NCBI RefSeq assembly: GCF_009720655.1
Contig: NZ_WNKS01000009.1
Span: 62,001-126,000 of the forward strand
Direction: 5' to 3'
From: Rhodoblastus acidophilus
GTDB lineage: Bacteria; Pseudomonadota; Alphaproteobacteria; Rhizobiales; Beijerinckiaceae
DNA: 64,000 nucleotides
Of this stretch, positions 42,017 through 51,241 are shown in pieces (positions within the stretch are counted from its first letter, which is position 1; each line of letters opens with the position of its first letter). The notes beneath the pieces were generated by a model that had not been told where the DNA came from, made no database searches, and saw only the letters and a program-made list of their open reading frames with translations. The position numbers were made by a program, and so were the translations under genes.

Positions 42017-42568
42017 TTATGATGATCTCTCGTGGCAGGCCGCAACGACGGCTTCGGCCGCCGCCTTGCCGGCGATATGATTGGGCACGAACGCGTTCAC
42101 GTTCAGGCGCATCGCCCTGACGCTCCCGTCCTTGTAATGTCGCTTGAAGTAGAGGGTCTTCTTGCCGCTGGCCACCGTCCGCGCCGCGTCGAGGAGCACG
42201 CGATGCGCCTGTGGCGTATCGGCGATCCAGGCGTTGAGGATCAGGCAATCGCCTTCGACGCTCTCCGCGTAGGAGAGCCCCCGCCGACCATCGACCCAGG
42301 CTTCGGCGTTCTCGCGCGTCGCCAGCGCCCAGCCGACGAAGCCCTGCATCCGGTTGTCGCGGTCAAGAAGACAATAATAGTGACCGCGATTGATCTGGCC
42401 GACCAGCACGCGCGACCAGTCGCCAAACTGGAGGTGGGCGAAGGCCGGTTTGGACATCATGTAGCTGACCGCAAGTCCTAACGTGATCAAGGGATTGTCA
42501 GGTCGGATCAGTCGCAGGGCGGCGACTTCGCCGTGGGTTTTCCCGTGAAGGCTTGTCCCGTCAGTCAC
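42017..42568 (-). CDS. HlyC-like toxin-activating lysine acyltransferase
   Basis: 183 aa from GTG with GGGAGG upstream; the open frame before it is the 3' end of the RTX gene in another frame. It resembles the RTX toxin acyltransferase family: MSKPAFAHLQFGDW (candidate catalytic His45 near residues 39-51), NRGHYYCLLDRDNRMQGFVGWA, then GDCLILNAWIAD. HlyC-type enzymes move an acyl chain from acyl-ACP to lysines of an RTX protein. The second catalytic residue known in HlyC (an Asp) cannot be placed with confidence. It lies 82 nt downstream of the RTX protease, same strand. Confidence 0.8.
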   Translation of the reverse strand: MTDGTSLHGKTHGEVAALRLIRPDNPLITLGLAVSYMMSKPAFAHLQFGDWSRVLVGQINRGHYYCLLDRDNRMQGFVGWALATRENAEAWVDGRRGLSYAESVEGDCLILNAWIADTPQAHRVLLDAARTVASGKKTLYFKRHYKDGSVRAMRLNVNAFVPNHIAGKAAAEAVVAACHERSS

Positions 42569-42650
42569 ACGCGCCTCCCAACCTGACTTTGCGCGCCCGC
42601 CACGCCGGCAACCGGGCGTTCGGAGCGCCCGGTTGCTTATGCTTCCGCCC

Positions 42651-45600
42651 TTACACGACTTGGAAGCTGGTGTTGGTGACGGCGAGCGAGGTCGACAAGG
42701 TCGCGAACTGCGTCGCGGCGAGCCCCCCGAGGCCATCGGGATCATAGAACATCGCGCCGGTGGTGCTGTTGTAGATAATCCGATCGGTAGCGTCCAACGC
42801 GGCGGCACCGATGACGAACGCGTCCGCCCCCAGAACGCCAACGGGACCGGCCTGAGTGAAGATCGCGGAGGCAAGCAACATCGAGTCGTCCGCGATGGTG
42901 AAATCGACCACGGTGTCGATGTTCGACGCGCCGAGCGCGGTATCGAACCGGAACGAATCCTTTCCCGCCCCGCCGGTCAACGAATCCGCTCCTGCCCCGC
43001 CGGCAAGACCGTCGGTCCCGCCCGCGCCTTTCAGCGTGTCGGCGCCAGTTCCGCCGTAGATCGCATTGTTCAGATCGTTGCCGACCAAAGTGAGGCCGGT
43101 GGCGCCGGCGTTGGCCCGCAGATTTTCGACCTCCTGCCCGGACTGGAGCTGATAGCTGACGCTCGCATAGACCGTGTCGACGCCGCCGCGGGCCGCCTCC
43201 GTGACGGTGTCGCTGGAATTGTCGACGCGATAGATGTCGTTGCCAGTCCCGCCCTCCATCGCGTCGGCGCCCGCGAGGCCACTGAGAATGTCGTTTCCGG
43301 CTCCGCCGTACAGTTTGTCGATCCCCGAACCGCCGGTCAAAGTGTTGGCGAATTCGTTGCCCGTCAGAGTGACGCCCGTGGCCCCGGCATTGGACAGGAG
43401 AGATTCGATTTCCTGCCCGGACAACAGCGTGTAGCTGACGCTCGCATAGACCGTGTCGACGCCGCCGCCGACCGCCTCCGTGACGATATCGCCGGCATTG
43501 TCGACAAAATAGGTGTCGTTGCCGGCTTCGCCGGCCATGGCGTCGGCGCCTGCGAGGCCATTGAGGACGTCGTTGCCGGCCCCGCCCTTCAGCGTGTCGG
43601 CGCCGGCACCTCCGTAAATCGTGTTGGCCAGTTCGTTGCCGTTCAGCGCGAGGCCCGTCGCGCCGGCATTGGCCCGAAGGTATTCGACTTCCTGCCCGGC
43701 CAGCAAGGCGTAGCTGATACTCGCATAGACCGTGTCGGTTCCGCCGCCGACCGCTTCGGCGATCGTGTCGCCGACATTGTCAACGTAATAGGTATCGTTG
43801 CCGGTCCCGCCAGCTATCGCATCGACGCCGAGGCCGCCGTTGAGGACGTCGTTGCCGTCGCCGCCGTTCAGCGCGTCGTTCCCGGCGGCGCCGTTCAGGG
43901 TGTCATTGCCGCCGCCGCCGGTGATCGTGTTGTTGGATTCATTGCCGCTCAACGCGAGTCCGGTGGACCCGGCATTGGCCACGAGCGACTCGATTTCCTG
44001 CCCAGACTTCAGCGTATAGCTGACGCTCGCCTTGACCGTGTCGGCGCCGCCGCCGACCGCCTCGGTGACGGTGTCGCTGGCGATGTCGACAAAATAGGTG
44101 TCGTCGCCCGACCCGCCGATCATCGTGTCGATTCCGGCGAGGCCGTTGAGCGTGTCATTGCCGTCGCCGCCGTTCAGAACGTCGGAACCGCCTCCGCCCT
44201 TGATGACATTGTCAAGCGCATTGCCTGTGCCGATGAAATTGCCGGAGCCGCTGAAAACCAGGTTCTCGACGTTCGCCGGAAGCACATAGACGTTGAACGT
44301 CGTGCTGAGGGTGTCTGTCCCTTCGCCGGCATTCTCGACCACCTGATCGTTGACATTTTCGACACTGTACCAATCGCTGCCGGCCCCGCCGTACATCGCA
44401 TCGGCGCCAGCGCCGCCATCGATCGTGTCGCCGCCGCCGCCGCCATAGATGGCGTTGGCGAGTTCATTGCCGCTGAGCGTGAGGGCGGTGGATCCCGCAT
44501 TTGCCCGCAGGATTTCGACCGCCTGCCCGGCCGCGAGGGTGAAGCTCGCGCTCGCATAGACCACGTCGACGCCTTTGATGGACGTCTCGGTGACCGTATC
44601 GGCGGTGTTGTCGACATAATAGGTGTCGTTGCCGGCCCCGCCCGACATCGCGTCGACTCCCGATCCGCCATCGAGGACATCATCGCCGCTGGCGCCGTAG
44701 AGCGAGTCGTTGCCGGCGCCGCCGTTCAGTGTCGAGCCCGCGGCGACCGCGGTGGTCGGCGAACCCGACACGGACAGGTTCAGCGTGTATTTGGTTCCGA
44801 CCGGGACGCCGACTCCGCCGTATTTCAAGACTTCAATGTAGTAGAAGTCAGTCGATGTGAACGTGTAACTCAAATACGAGTCGTACGTGCTGTACGAACC
44901 CGGGTCGAACGTCCCCCTGTCGTCGTTGGACGCGATGATGGCGCCGGTGTGATCGAGCAGCCTGATGGACGTGTCCAGGCCGCTGCTGGTCTGGTCGATG
45001 TCGAAGACGCCGGTTGCGCCTGCGCCGGCGATGAACTGATAATATTCCGGATCTCCGCTTCCCGTCGCCCGCACGGTGGCGTGCGGCGTGGTCGTCGGGT
45101 TGTCGATGATGTCAGCAGATTGGAGGCCGAACATTCGGAAAACGTCGACCGCGGCCTCCATCGTCGAATTATGCACATCGGCCGGCTTGTAATCGACAAG
45201 GTTCGGATCGCCGGCAAACAGAGTGTCGTTGCCGTCGCCGCCATTGAGGATGTCGGCGCCGCCGCCGCCCTTCAGCACGTTGTCGCCGGCATTGCCCGTC
45301 AGCGTGTCATTGAAGAACGATCCCGTCAGGTTCTGGAAATTGGTCTGGGTGTCGACCCCGGCGCCGCCCGTGTCCTGCCCCGTCGTGACGCTCAGGTTCA
45401 CTGTGACCCCTGCGTCGAGGGAATAGGACAATGTGTTGACGCCAGCGCCTCCGTTCATGACGTCGGTCCCGGCGCCGCCATAGACAGTGTCGTTGCCGAC
45501 GTCGCCGTAAAGTGAGTCGTTTCCGTCGCCGCCGTACAAGCTGTTGTCGCCGGATTGCCCGTAGATATGGTCGTCGCCGGTGTCGCCGGACAAGGCGTCG

Positions 45601-47360
45601 TTGCCGGACCCTCCGTAAAGGTAGTCGTTGCCCGCGCCGCCCTGGACGTTGTCGTCGCCGCCGTTGCCCGAAAGCGAGTTGGCCACGGAATTTCCGATAA
45701 TGGTCTCGCCGCCCTGGCTGCCGCTGACGTTCTCGAAACCCGTGAGCGTTTCGGAGTTGCCGCCGGAGACGAACGCCGATCCGGTCGCCAGGTTGATCGT
45801 CACGACACCGGCGGCGAACGTATCATTGCTGTAGTCGATGATGTCGACGCCGAGGCCGCCATTGTAGTTGTCGAAGTTGATCAAGTCCGTGTCGACGACG
45901 CGATCGTTGCCGTCGCCCGCGTTGACGGTGTCGGATCCGCTCCCTGCGGTGATAACGTCGTTGCCGGACCCGCTGCTGATGGTGTCGACGCCGGCGCCGC
46001 TGACGATCACATCGGCGCCGCTGCCGGTGGTAATGATATTGGCGCCGTCCCCAGCGTTGACGCTATTGGTCCCATCGCCGGCGTTGATCGTGTCAGCGCC
46101 GGCGCCGCTGACGATTGTGTCGTTGCCGACGCCGCCATACAGACTATTGTTGCCCGCGCCGCCGTCTATGATATTATTGCCTGCGCCGCCCGAGATATAG
46201 TCGTTGCCGTTATTGCCATACAACTTGTCGTTGCCGTCGCCGCCGTAAATGGTATCGTTGCCGTCGTTGCCGGATATCGTGTCAATGCCGGCGTTTCCGT
46301 AGATTACATTGTTGGCTGCATTGCCGGTGATGGTGTCGTCACCCGAACCGCCGTCGGCGTTTTCGACCGTTGTCGTCGTGTAAATGGCGATATTATTGGT
46401 GTAGCCGCCAATCGAAGACCAGGAGCCGCCGGTCAGGTTGAGGGTCTGGTTATAAGAATAGCCCGAAGCGTCGAGCGTATCGACGCCGCCGGAATCGTAG
46501 ATCGTGAAGGCCGGCGTGCCGGAATAGGTGGAGAAATTGTAAAATGAGCCGGCGTCGGACGTGGCGTTGAAGCCATAGGTTGTATTGCCGGTGCGGGTGT
46601 TCGTTCGAGCGCCATAGATCGTCTGTACCGCGAGTATATCCGCCATCTGCGGCGCAATCACATAATCGTAGCTGTCGCTGCCGTAATTACTCTGGCCAAA
46701 ATACGACATGATGGACCAGCGCCATGTGTCGTTCGTATAGATGTTGTCAACGCCGTAAGTTGCGCTTCCGTTGTAGGGACCCTGATGGCCCAGGCCGAGC
46801 GCGTGACCGGTCTCGTGAATATAGGTTTGCATGAAGTAGCTGTAGTCGCCCGCGCCAGGGCCGTCTTCCCAGTCGGTGCTGATGTCGATTGTATGCCCGT
46901 CGCCGCTGGTGAACGCTTTCCCGCTGCCGTTGTTGTTATAGGTGATATCGGCGGAACCGGTGGTATAGGTGAAATTGATGTTGCAGACATCGTGCCAAAG
47001 CCTGTCGGCCACCACGGCGAAATGCTGTTCGGCGGCGGAGAGGTCCGTCATATTGACTGTAATCGTCGCGCCCGGCGCGTAGTAGTTTTTCGGCGATCCG
47101 CCCCAGTAGCCGCTGACCAGATAGGTCGCCAGCGTGGAGACGGAGGCGAAAACCGCCGCCTGCGGCGTGACAAGCGAGGACGGACTGGCGGCGGCGAGAG
47201 ACAGGCCTTGATCCTGGCGCAGATTCGACAGGGCTCCGAATGGAATGACGCCGCCAATCGCGACCGAACCAAAATCCACGCCCGCGGACATGGCGTCATC
47301 ATCTTGCAGAGCGGCGCTGTTGTCGGCGCGAGAATTCAGAGTGCGTTGGTGCTTAAGCAT
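42651..47360 (-). CDS. giant RTX metalloprotease, serralysin-type
   Basis: 1569 aa from ATG with GGGAGG upstream. The catalytic domain has the metzincin zinc motif HETGHALGLGH at residues 182-192 and a Met-turn WSIMSYFG further on. RTX blocks (GGxGxD nonapeptides) occupy about 330-690 and are interrupted at about 740-860 by a pre-peptidase C-terminal (PPC) domain (DPEYYQFIAGAG; SGLDTSIRLLDHTG). Residues about 900-1440 hold six tandem ~95-residue modules of RTX plus a beta-strand unit. The C-terminal 110 residues (DSFRFDT..NIDTVVDF) are a type I secretion signal region. It is far longer than classical ~480-aa serralysins. No HlyB/HlyD/TolC genes are in the window. Confidence 0.92.
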   Translation of the reverse strand: MLKHQRTLNSRADNSAALQDDDAMSAGVDFGSVAIGGVIPFGALSNLRQDQGLSLAAASPSSLVTPQAAVFASVSTLATYLVSGYWGGSPKNYYAPGATITVNMTDLSAAEQHFAVVADRLWHDVCNINFTYTTGSADITYNNNGSGKAFTSGDGHTIDISTDWEDGPGAGDYSYFMQTYIHETGHALGLGHQGPYNGSATYGVDNIYTNDTWRWSIMSYFGQSNYGSDSYDYVIAPQMADILAVQTIYGARTNTRTGNTTYGFNATSDAGSFYNFSTYSGTPAFTIYDSGGVDTLDASGYSYNQTLNLTGGSWSSIGGYTNNIAIYTTTTVENADGGSGDDTITGNAANNVIYGNAGIDTISGNDGNDTIYGGDGNDKLYGNNGNDYISGGAGNNIIDGGAGNNSLYGGVGNDTIVSGAGADTINAGDGTNSVNAGDGANIITTGSGADVIVSGAGVDTISSGSGNDVITAGSGSDTVNAGDGNDRVVDTDLINFDNYNGGLGVDIIDYSNDTFAAGVVTINLATGSAFVSGGNSETLTGFENVSGSQGGETIIGNSVANSLSGNGGDDNVQGGAGNDYLYGGSGNDALSGDTGDDHIYGQSGDNSLYGGDGNDSLYGDVGNDTVYGGAGTDVMNGGAGVNTLSYSLDAGVTVNLSVTTGQDTGGAGVDTQTNFQNLTGSFFNDTLTGNAGDNVLKGGGGADILNGGDGNDTLFAGDPNLVDYKPADVHNSTMEAAVDVFRMFGLQSADIIDNPTTTPHATVRATGSGDPEYYQFIAGAGATGVFDIDQTSSGLDTSIRLLDHTGAIIASNDDRGTFDPGSYSTYDSYLSYTFTSTDFYYIEVLKYGGVGVPVGTKYTLNLSVSGSPTTAVAAGSTLNGGAGNDSLYGASGDDVLDGGSGVDAMSGGAGNDTYYVDNTADTVTETSIKGVDVVYASASFTLAAGQAVEILRANAGSTALTLSGNELANAIYGGGGGDTIDGGAGADAMYGGAGSDWYSVENVNDQVVENAGEGTDTLSTTFNVYVLPANVENLVFSGSGNFIGTGNALDNVIKGGGGSDVLNGGDGNDTLNGLAGIDTMIGGSGDDTYFVDIASDTVTEAVGGGADTVKASVSYTLKSGQEIESLVANAGSTGLALSGNESNNTITGGGGNDTLNGAAGNDALNGGDGNDVLNGGLGVDAIAGGTGNDTYYVDNVGDTIAEAVGGGTDTVYASISYALLAGQEVEYLRANAGATGLALNGNELANTIYGGAGADTLKGGAGNDVLNGLAGADAMAGEAGNDTYFVDNAGDIVTEAVGGGVDTVYASVSYTLLSGQEIESLLSNAGATGVTLTGNEFANTLTGGSGIDKLYGGAGNDILSGLAGADAMEGGTGNDIYRVDNSSDTVTEAARGGVDTVYASVSYQLQSGQEVENLRANAGATGLTLVGNDLNNAIYGGTGADTLKGAGGTDGLAGGAGADSLTGGAGKDSFRFDTALGASNIDTVVDFTIADDSMLLASAIFTQAGPVGVLGADAFVIGAAALDATDRIIYNSTTGAMFYDPDGLGGLAATQFATLSTSLAVTNTSFQVV
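43050..44600 (-). repeat. tandem ~95-residue repeat region inside the RTX protease gene
   Basis: Six successive units of about 300 nt, each coding for YASVSYxLxSGQEVExLRANAG followed by GLxLxGNELAN and two RTX nonapeptides. One unit (about 44200-44330) is divergent (LPANVENLVFSGSGN). Units 3-6 are the most similar at the protein level, pointing to recent duplication. Confidence 0.75.
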
Positions 47361-47664
47361 GGCGAGCCTCCCCATCATCGGCCCAACCGAAAGGTAACCT
47401 CGCCGCTCGGCGGTGAGCCAAGGAAATTGGTCGTCGTGTCCTGCGGCTGGAGCCTTCGGTCCGCCGGGCGAAAGCGCTTGCTTTCCCCCGTGCGCGTCAC
47501 GGTGAAGGTCAACAGGGTCTCGTTATAAGGGCTCGCAGCCTTGTTCGGACGATGCCAATCCTAAGCTTGACGTGCGGCGCCTTGCCTCATCAAAATTGGT
47601 GAGAAAGGGGAGAAACGAGGGAATTCATAAAAAAATAAGGAAACCTTAAAAAGCCGCCGCGCCC
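47361..47664. other. intergenic region upstream of RTX gene
   Basis: 304 nt between the LuxR-type gene and the RTX start. It must contain the RTX promoter. It is A-rich near the LuxR stop (about 47590-47650), with no clear terminator hairpin, no -24/-12 element and no obvious dyad operator. Confidence 0.4.
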
Positions 47665-48798
47665 TCACGGGTCTTCGTTCATGGAATCGGCGCGGCCGAG
47701 CGTCAGGCCGACCAGCAACCGCACCACATCCGCCTGGCGCGAACAGCCGGTCTTTTCCAGCACCGCGCGGACATGACTGCGGACGGTGTTGGCCGAGACG
47801 CCAGATTTCGTGGCCATGTCGTCGACCGTCTGGCCTTGCGCCAGCCCTTTGGCCACTGAAGCCTCGCTGCGCGTGAAGTCGAACAGGGACCGGACCAGGT
47901 CCTGGGGGGGCGCGATGGCGGCGTTCACGGGCGTGAGAACCAGCGCGGCGCAACATTGCGAGAAGAGGTCACGCGCGGTGCGTCGGATCGGAACCACATG
48001 CGCCACACGCGTCGCGATATGGGCGGCGTCGCGAACAGGAAAGGAGCGGACGGCGCCGCAAGCGTCCGACTCGATCGACGTCAGCGCTTGGCGCCATTTG
48101 ACGTCGGCCAGCTTGTCCCGGAACGCGAAATGGTTGCGCGCGCGCCAGACGAGAGCTGATTCGTTCTCGTCAATCAGCGCGTTGGCCGCTTGCACGGCGC
48201 CGTCGCGGTCGCAGACCAGGGCCGGCAGTCCCAGGGCCGCGAGCGTCTGCGCGGCCGCTTCGGCGCGTTCCAGTTGCAGGCGCGCGGCGATCAGCGTGGC
48301 GCGCGCGACATGGGGACGCAGCAGGTCGAGCCATTGCGTTTCCTCGCGCTGAAACGGGCCGTGCTCGGTCTTGCGCCGCATACCGAACACGATGGTCGCG
48401 CCAGTCGGTGGGCGAAAGATCGTGCCGGCGCCCCATTTCAATCCCATGGGAATGAGGAGGTCGCGAAACATCGGGAGGGACTCGTAGTCCCCAGGCGCGA
48501 GAACCTCATTGTCGCCGTAAAAGCGCGGTTCGTCGCCACGCGACAGCCGATCGAAAAAGGAGGGGCTATCGAAGCGGGGATCTCCCATCGCCGCCACGAT
48601 CGGTCTGGCGTCGGGCGAAGCGGTCCAGAAATGACCGAAATCGCCGAAGACGGCCTGATCGGCGCCTTCCGCCCTGACCGTGATCGACAGCGACGCTCCG
48701 GCGCCTGAAAGCCGCGCGGAAACGTCCGAGAGGAGCCCGGGCCAGCGTTCCGGCTTGAAGGCGCACTCGTAGATTTGGCTGATCAAATCATCTGTCAT
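47665..48798 (-). CDS. LuxR-type helix-turn-helix regulator
   Basis: 377 aa. The C-terminal LuxR HTH is at about residues 308-372 (FTRSEASVAKGLAQGQTVDDMATKSGVSANTVRSHVRAVLEKTG). The N-terminal 250 residues resemble an unassigned PAS/GAF-like sensory region with LRPHVARATLIAARLQLE, common in stand-alone LuxR proteins of Rhizobiales. No autoinducer-binding domain is recognisable and no luxI is nearby. It is 300 nt upstream of the RTX gene on the same strand, so it is a candidate regulator of that gene; this is inference from position. Confidence 0.82.
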   Translation of the reverse strand: MTDDLISQIYECAFKPERWPGLLSDVSARLSGAGASLSITVRAEGADQAVFGDFGHFWTASPDARPIVAAMGDPRFDSPSFFDRLSRGDEPRFYGDNEVLAPGDYESLPMFRDLLIPMGLKWGAGTIFRPPTGATIVFGMRRKTEHGPFQREETQWLDLLRPHVARATLIAARLQLERAEAAAQTLAALGLPALVCDRDGAVQAANALIDENESALVWRARNHFAFRDKLADVKWRQALTSIESDACGAVRSFPVRDAAHIATRVAHVVPIRRTARDLFSQCCAALVLTPVNAAIAPPQDLVRSLFDFTRSEASVAKGLAQGQTVDDMATKSGVSANTVRSHVRAVLEKTGCSRQADVVRLLVGLTLGRADSMNEDP

Positions 48799-48900
48799 CG
48801 CGCCTGATGGGTTTCAAAACGCCATGTGGACCATAATCATAATGCGGCGCTTATGGTCTGGTAAGTCTTATGTTGGAAAAAGCCTAAACGGCGATCGGCT

Positions 48901-50322
48901 TTACCCGCCGCCAACTTCGACCACGCGCAGATTGTTGGTGGTTCCCGCCTTGCCGAAGGGAATGCCGAACACGACGACAATGACGTTTCCGGGCTCCGCG
49001 AATTGCTCGCGACGCGCCGTTTCGGTGGCGTGCGCGATCATCGCGTCATAGCCGGGCAAGGCTTTCGAATGAAAACCCTGCACGCCCCACAGCAATCTCA
49101 GCCGCCTGGAAATCGAGATGTTCGGCGTGATCGCCAGGATCGGCAGCACCGGACGTTTGCGCGCGATGCGCGCGGCCGTGGTGCCCGAGGAGGTGAAGGC
49201 GACGATCACCGGCGCCTGGATGGCCTCGGCGAGATCGGCGGCTGCGGCGGCGACCGCATGCGGGGGCGTCTCTTCCGTGGCGGGTTGCGTCGCATGCACG
49301 ATCGAATGGTAGAGCTTGTGGCCCTCGGTGGCGCGGATGATGCTGTCCATCATCTTCACGGTTTCCAAGGGGTAATCGCCGGTCGCCGATTCCGCCGACA
49401 GCATCACCGCATCGGCGCCGTCGTAGATCGCCGTCGCCACATCGGAGGCTTCCGCGCGGGTCGGCGCGGGCGAGGCGACCATGGAATCGAGCATTTGCGT
49501 GGCGACGATCACCGGCTTGACCGCCAGTCGCGCGGCGCGCACCAGTTCCTTCTGGCGACCGGGCACGTCCTGGTGCGGAATTTCGACGCCGAGATCGCCG
49601 CGCGCCACCATGATGGCGTCGGAAATGCGCAGGATATCGTCGATATGTTCGAGCGCCTGGGGCTTCTCGATCTTGGCGATGAGGCCCGCCCTGTCGCCGA
49701 TCAGGGCCTTGGCCTCGATCACATCCGACGGTTTCTGCACGAAGGAGAGCGCGACCCAGTCCACTCCGAGGTCGAGGCCGAAGGCGAGGTCGGCGCGATC
49801 CTTGGGCGTCAACGGCGAAAGCGAGAGCATGGTGTCGGGCAGGTTGACGCCCTTGCGATTGGAAATGATCCCGCCATAGATCACCTGCGCGTCGATGGAC
49901 TCCGGACCGATGCCGGTGACCCTCACGCGCACGCGGCCATCGTCGATCAGCAGGTCGTGACCGGGCAGGACGGCGGCGAAAATTTCCGGGTGATGCAGGG
50001 GAATCGACATTGCGTCGCCCTCGGCGCCCTCCGGCAGAAACCGGATGCTTTCGCCAGCGGCGACGCTGATCTTGCCGCCCCTGATCGTCCCGACGCGGAT
50101 TTTCGGTCCCTGCAAATCCTGGAGAATGCCGATGGGATCTCCGAGTTCGGCTTCCAGCGCGCGGATCGAAGCATGAACCCTGGCGTGGTCCTCATGCGAG
50201 CCATGGCTGAAATTGAGCCGGAATGTATCGACGCCGGCAAGGAACAGCTTCTTCAGCATGTCGGGCGATGAACTCGCCGGTCCGACGGTCGCGACAATCT
50301 TGGCTCGGCGGTGACGACGCAT
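48901..50322 (-). CDS. pyk: pyruvate kinase
   Basis: 473 aa. Conserved blocks: RRAKIVATVGPASSS at the N-terminus, FRLNFSHGSHEDH, the active-site LIAKIEKPQALEHID near 216-230 with the catalytic Lys, MVARGDLGVEIP near 240, and VIVATQMLDSM. The C-terminal domain (ITPNISISRRLRLLWGV) is complete. It makes pyruvate and ATP from PEP. A glycerate kinase remnant lies upstream in the same orientation. Confidence 0.97.
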   Translation of the reverse strand: MRRHRRAKIVATVGPASSSPDMLKKLFLAGVDTFRLNFSHGSHEDHARVHASIRALEAELGDPIGILQDLQGPKIRVGTIRGGKISVAAGESIRFLPEGAEGDAMSIPLHHPEIFAAVLPGHDLLIDDGRVRVRVTGIGPESIDAQVIYGGIISNRKGVNLPDTMLSLSPLTPKDRADLAFGLDLGVDWVALSFVQKPSDVIEAKALIGDRAGLIAKIEKPQALEHIDDILRISDAIMVARGDLGVEIPHQDVPGRQKELVRAARLAVKPVIVATQMLDSMVASPAPTRAEASDVATAIYDGADAVMLSAESATGDYPLETVKMMDSIIRATEGHKLYHSIVHATQPATEETPPHAVAAAAADLAEAIQAPVIVAFTSSGTTAARIARKRPVLPILAITPNISISRRLRLLWGVQGFHSKALPGYDAMIAHATETARREQFAEPGNVIVVVFGIPFGKAGTTNNLRVVEVGGG

Positions 50323-50356
50323 GATGGTTCCTTTGTTCTCGCTGGCGCGGCGATGA

Positions 50357-50490
50357 TTAGGTGATCAACACCGTGCGGATATCGTTGACGTCGGAAAGAG
50401 TCGGTCCCGCGCGAACGAGGCCGCCGAATCCGTCGACGTCGATGCGCCTGTCATGAGCCAAGAGAAAGGCGCGGGCGTCAATGTCCGCCC
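50357..50490 (-). pseudogene. glycerate 2-kinase (TtuD/MOFRL) C-terminal remnant
   Basis: Only about 45 C-terminal codons remain recognisable: IDARAFLLAHDRRIDVDGFG and GLVRAGPTLSDVNDIRTVLI, matching the end of MOFRL-type glycerate kinases (consensus GPTxTNVND-R). The sequence upstream in this frame has no family similarity and no ribosome site. The remnant is 34 nt before pyk, as in intact glycerate kinase-pyk pairs. It therefore looks like a decayed gene. Confidence 0.55.
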
Positions 50491-50876
50491 GACGACGCCA
50501 ACACAATCGCGCGGAATCTCCTCCGGAATTTCCAGACCGCACCCCGGACCCAAATTCCGGTTGAACGCTGTTTCCGACGATGGCCGGCAGGTTTGTCAGG
50601 CAAGTCCAGGCGGCGGCTGGCTCGACAATTTTTTTCAAGGTTACAAAACTTAAATTCGCTTCAGCGGTCTGGGCGCCCGCGCCGTCTTGGGGTCGAGCGC
50701 GATCCTGACTTCACGAACGAGGGGCCGGGATCAGGCCGCGCGCTCGCCGGGGTGATCGCTGAGGACGCGCTTCAGCTTGCCGGAGCCGCGTTACGTGACA
50801 CGGTCAGTACGGATTGCGGAACCAAGCCTTGGAGCCCAGCTTTATTGTAAATCGTGCAGTCAATGTCTGGGACTTT

Positions 50877-50982
50877 TAGAGCATTTTCAAGCGAAGTGGA
50901 TGCCGGTTCGCGTGAAGAAAATGCGTCAAAAGAAGAATCTAGAGCTTTTTCATGTTTCCATGAAACGTGAAAAAACTCTAGA
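50877..50982 (+). repeat. dispersed AAGCGAAGTGGATGCCGG repeat (copy 3) plus AGAGCTTTTTCATG palindrome
   Basis: 50877-50945 repeats the element at 5017-5080. It is joined to an imperfect palindrome at 50939-50982 (TAGAGCTTTTTCATG against CGTGAAAAAACTCTAG) that ends 11 nt before the Cys-rich gene start. Two repeat families sit directly in its 5' region. Confidence 0.75.
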
Positions 50983-50992
50983 GGAGTGGAAC

Positions 50993-51241
50993 ATGATGAC
51001 CAGATTTTTGGGTATCGCAATGATCGCCGCAAGTCTTGCCATCGCCGCGCCAGCGCTGGCTCAAAACATGTCGGGAAGCGGTCCGGTCGCTACAGCCTGC
51101 CAGCAGGACATCGAAAAACTCTGCGCGGGCAAAGAACATGGGCAGGGCGCCGTGCGCGCGTGCCTGGAAACCAACAAGGGAAGCGTGAGCGCGGCTTGTG
51201 CGAACGCCTTGGATTCGACAGGCGCCGGTCGCAGGCCTTGA
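50993..51241 (+). CDS. small exported cysteine-rich-repeat protein
   Basis: 82 aa from ATG with GAGGAG upstream. Residues 1-24 are a clear signal peptide (FLGIAMIAASLAIAAPALAQ). The mature part has Cys at about 36, 43, 56 and 67 in the spacing of the short Cys-rich repeat family (ACQQDIEKLCAGKE...VRACLETNKGSVSAACANAL). Function unknown, probably periplasmic with disulfides. It lies alone, preceded by repeats, followed by 430 nt without a gene. Confidence 0.8.
   Translation: MMTRFLGIAMIAASLAIAAPALAQNMSGSGPVATACQQDIEKLCAGKEHGQGAVRACLETNKGSVSAACANALDSTGAGRRP

Noticed and set aside
42633-45515. A 960-codon open frame opposite the RTX protease
   Set aside because: It is a shadow of the repetitive, GC-rich RTX gene. 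The minus strand frame has the zinc motif, RTX nonapeptides, a ribosome site and a secretion-type C-terminus.
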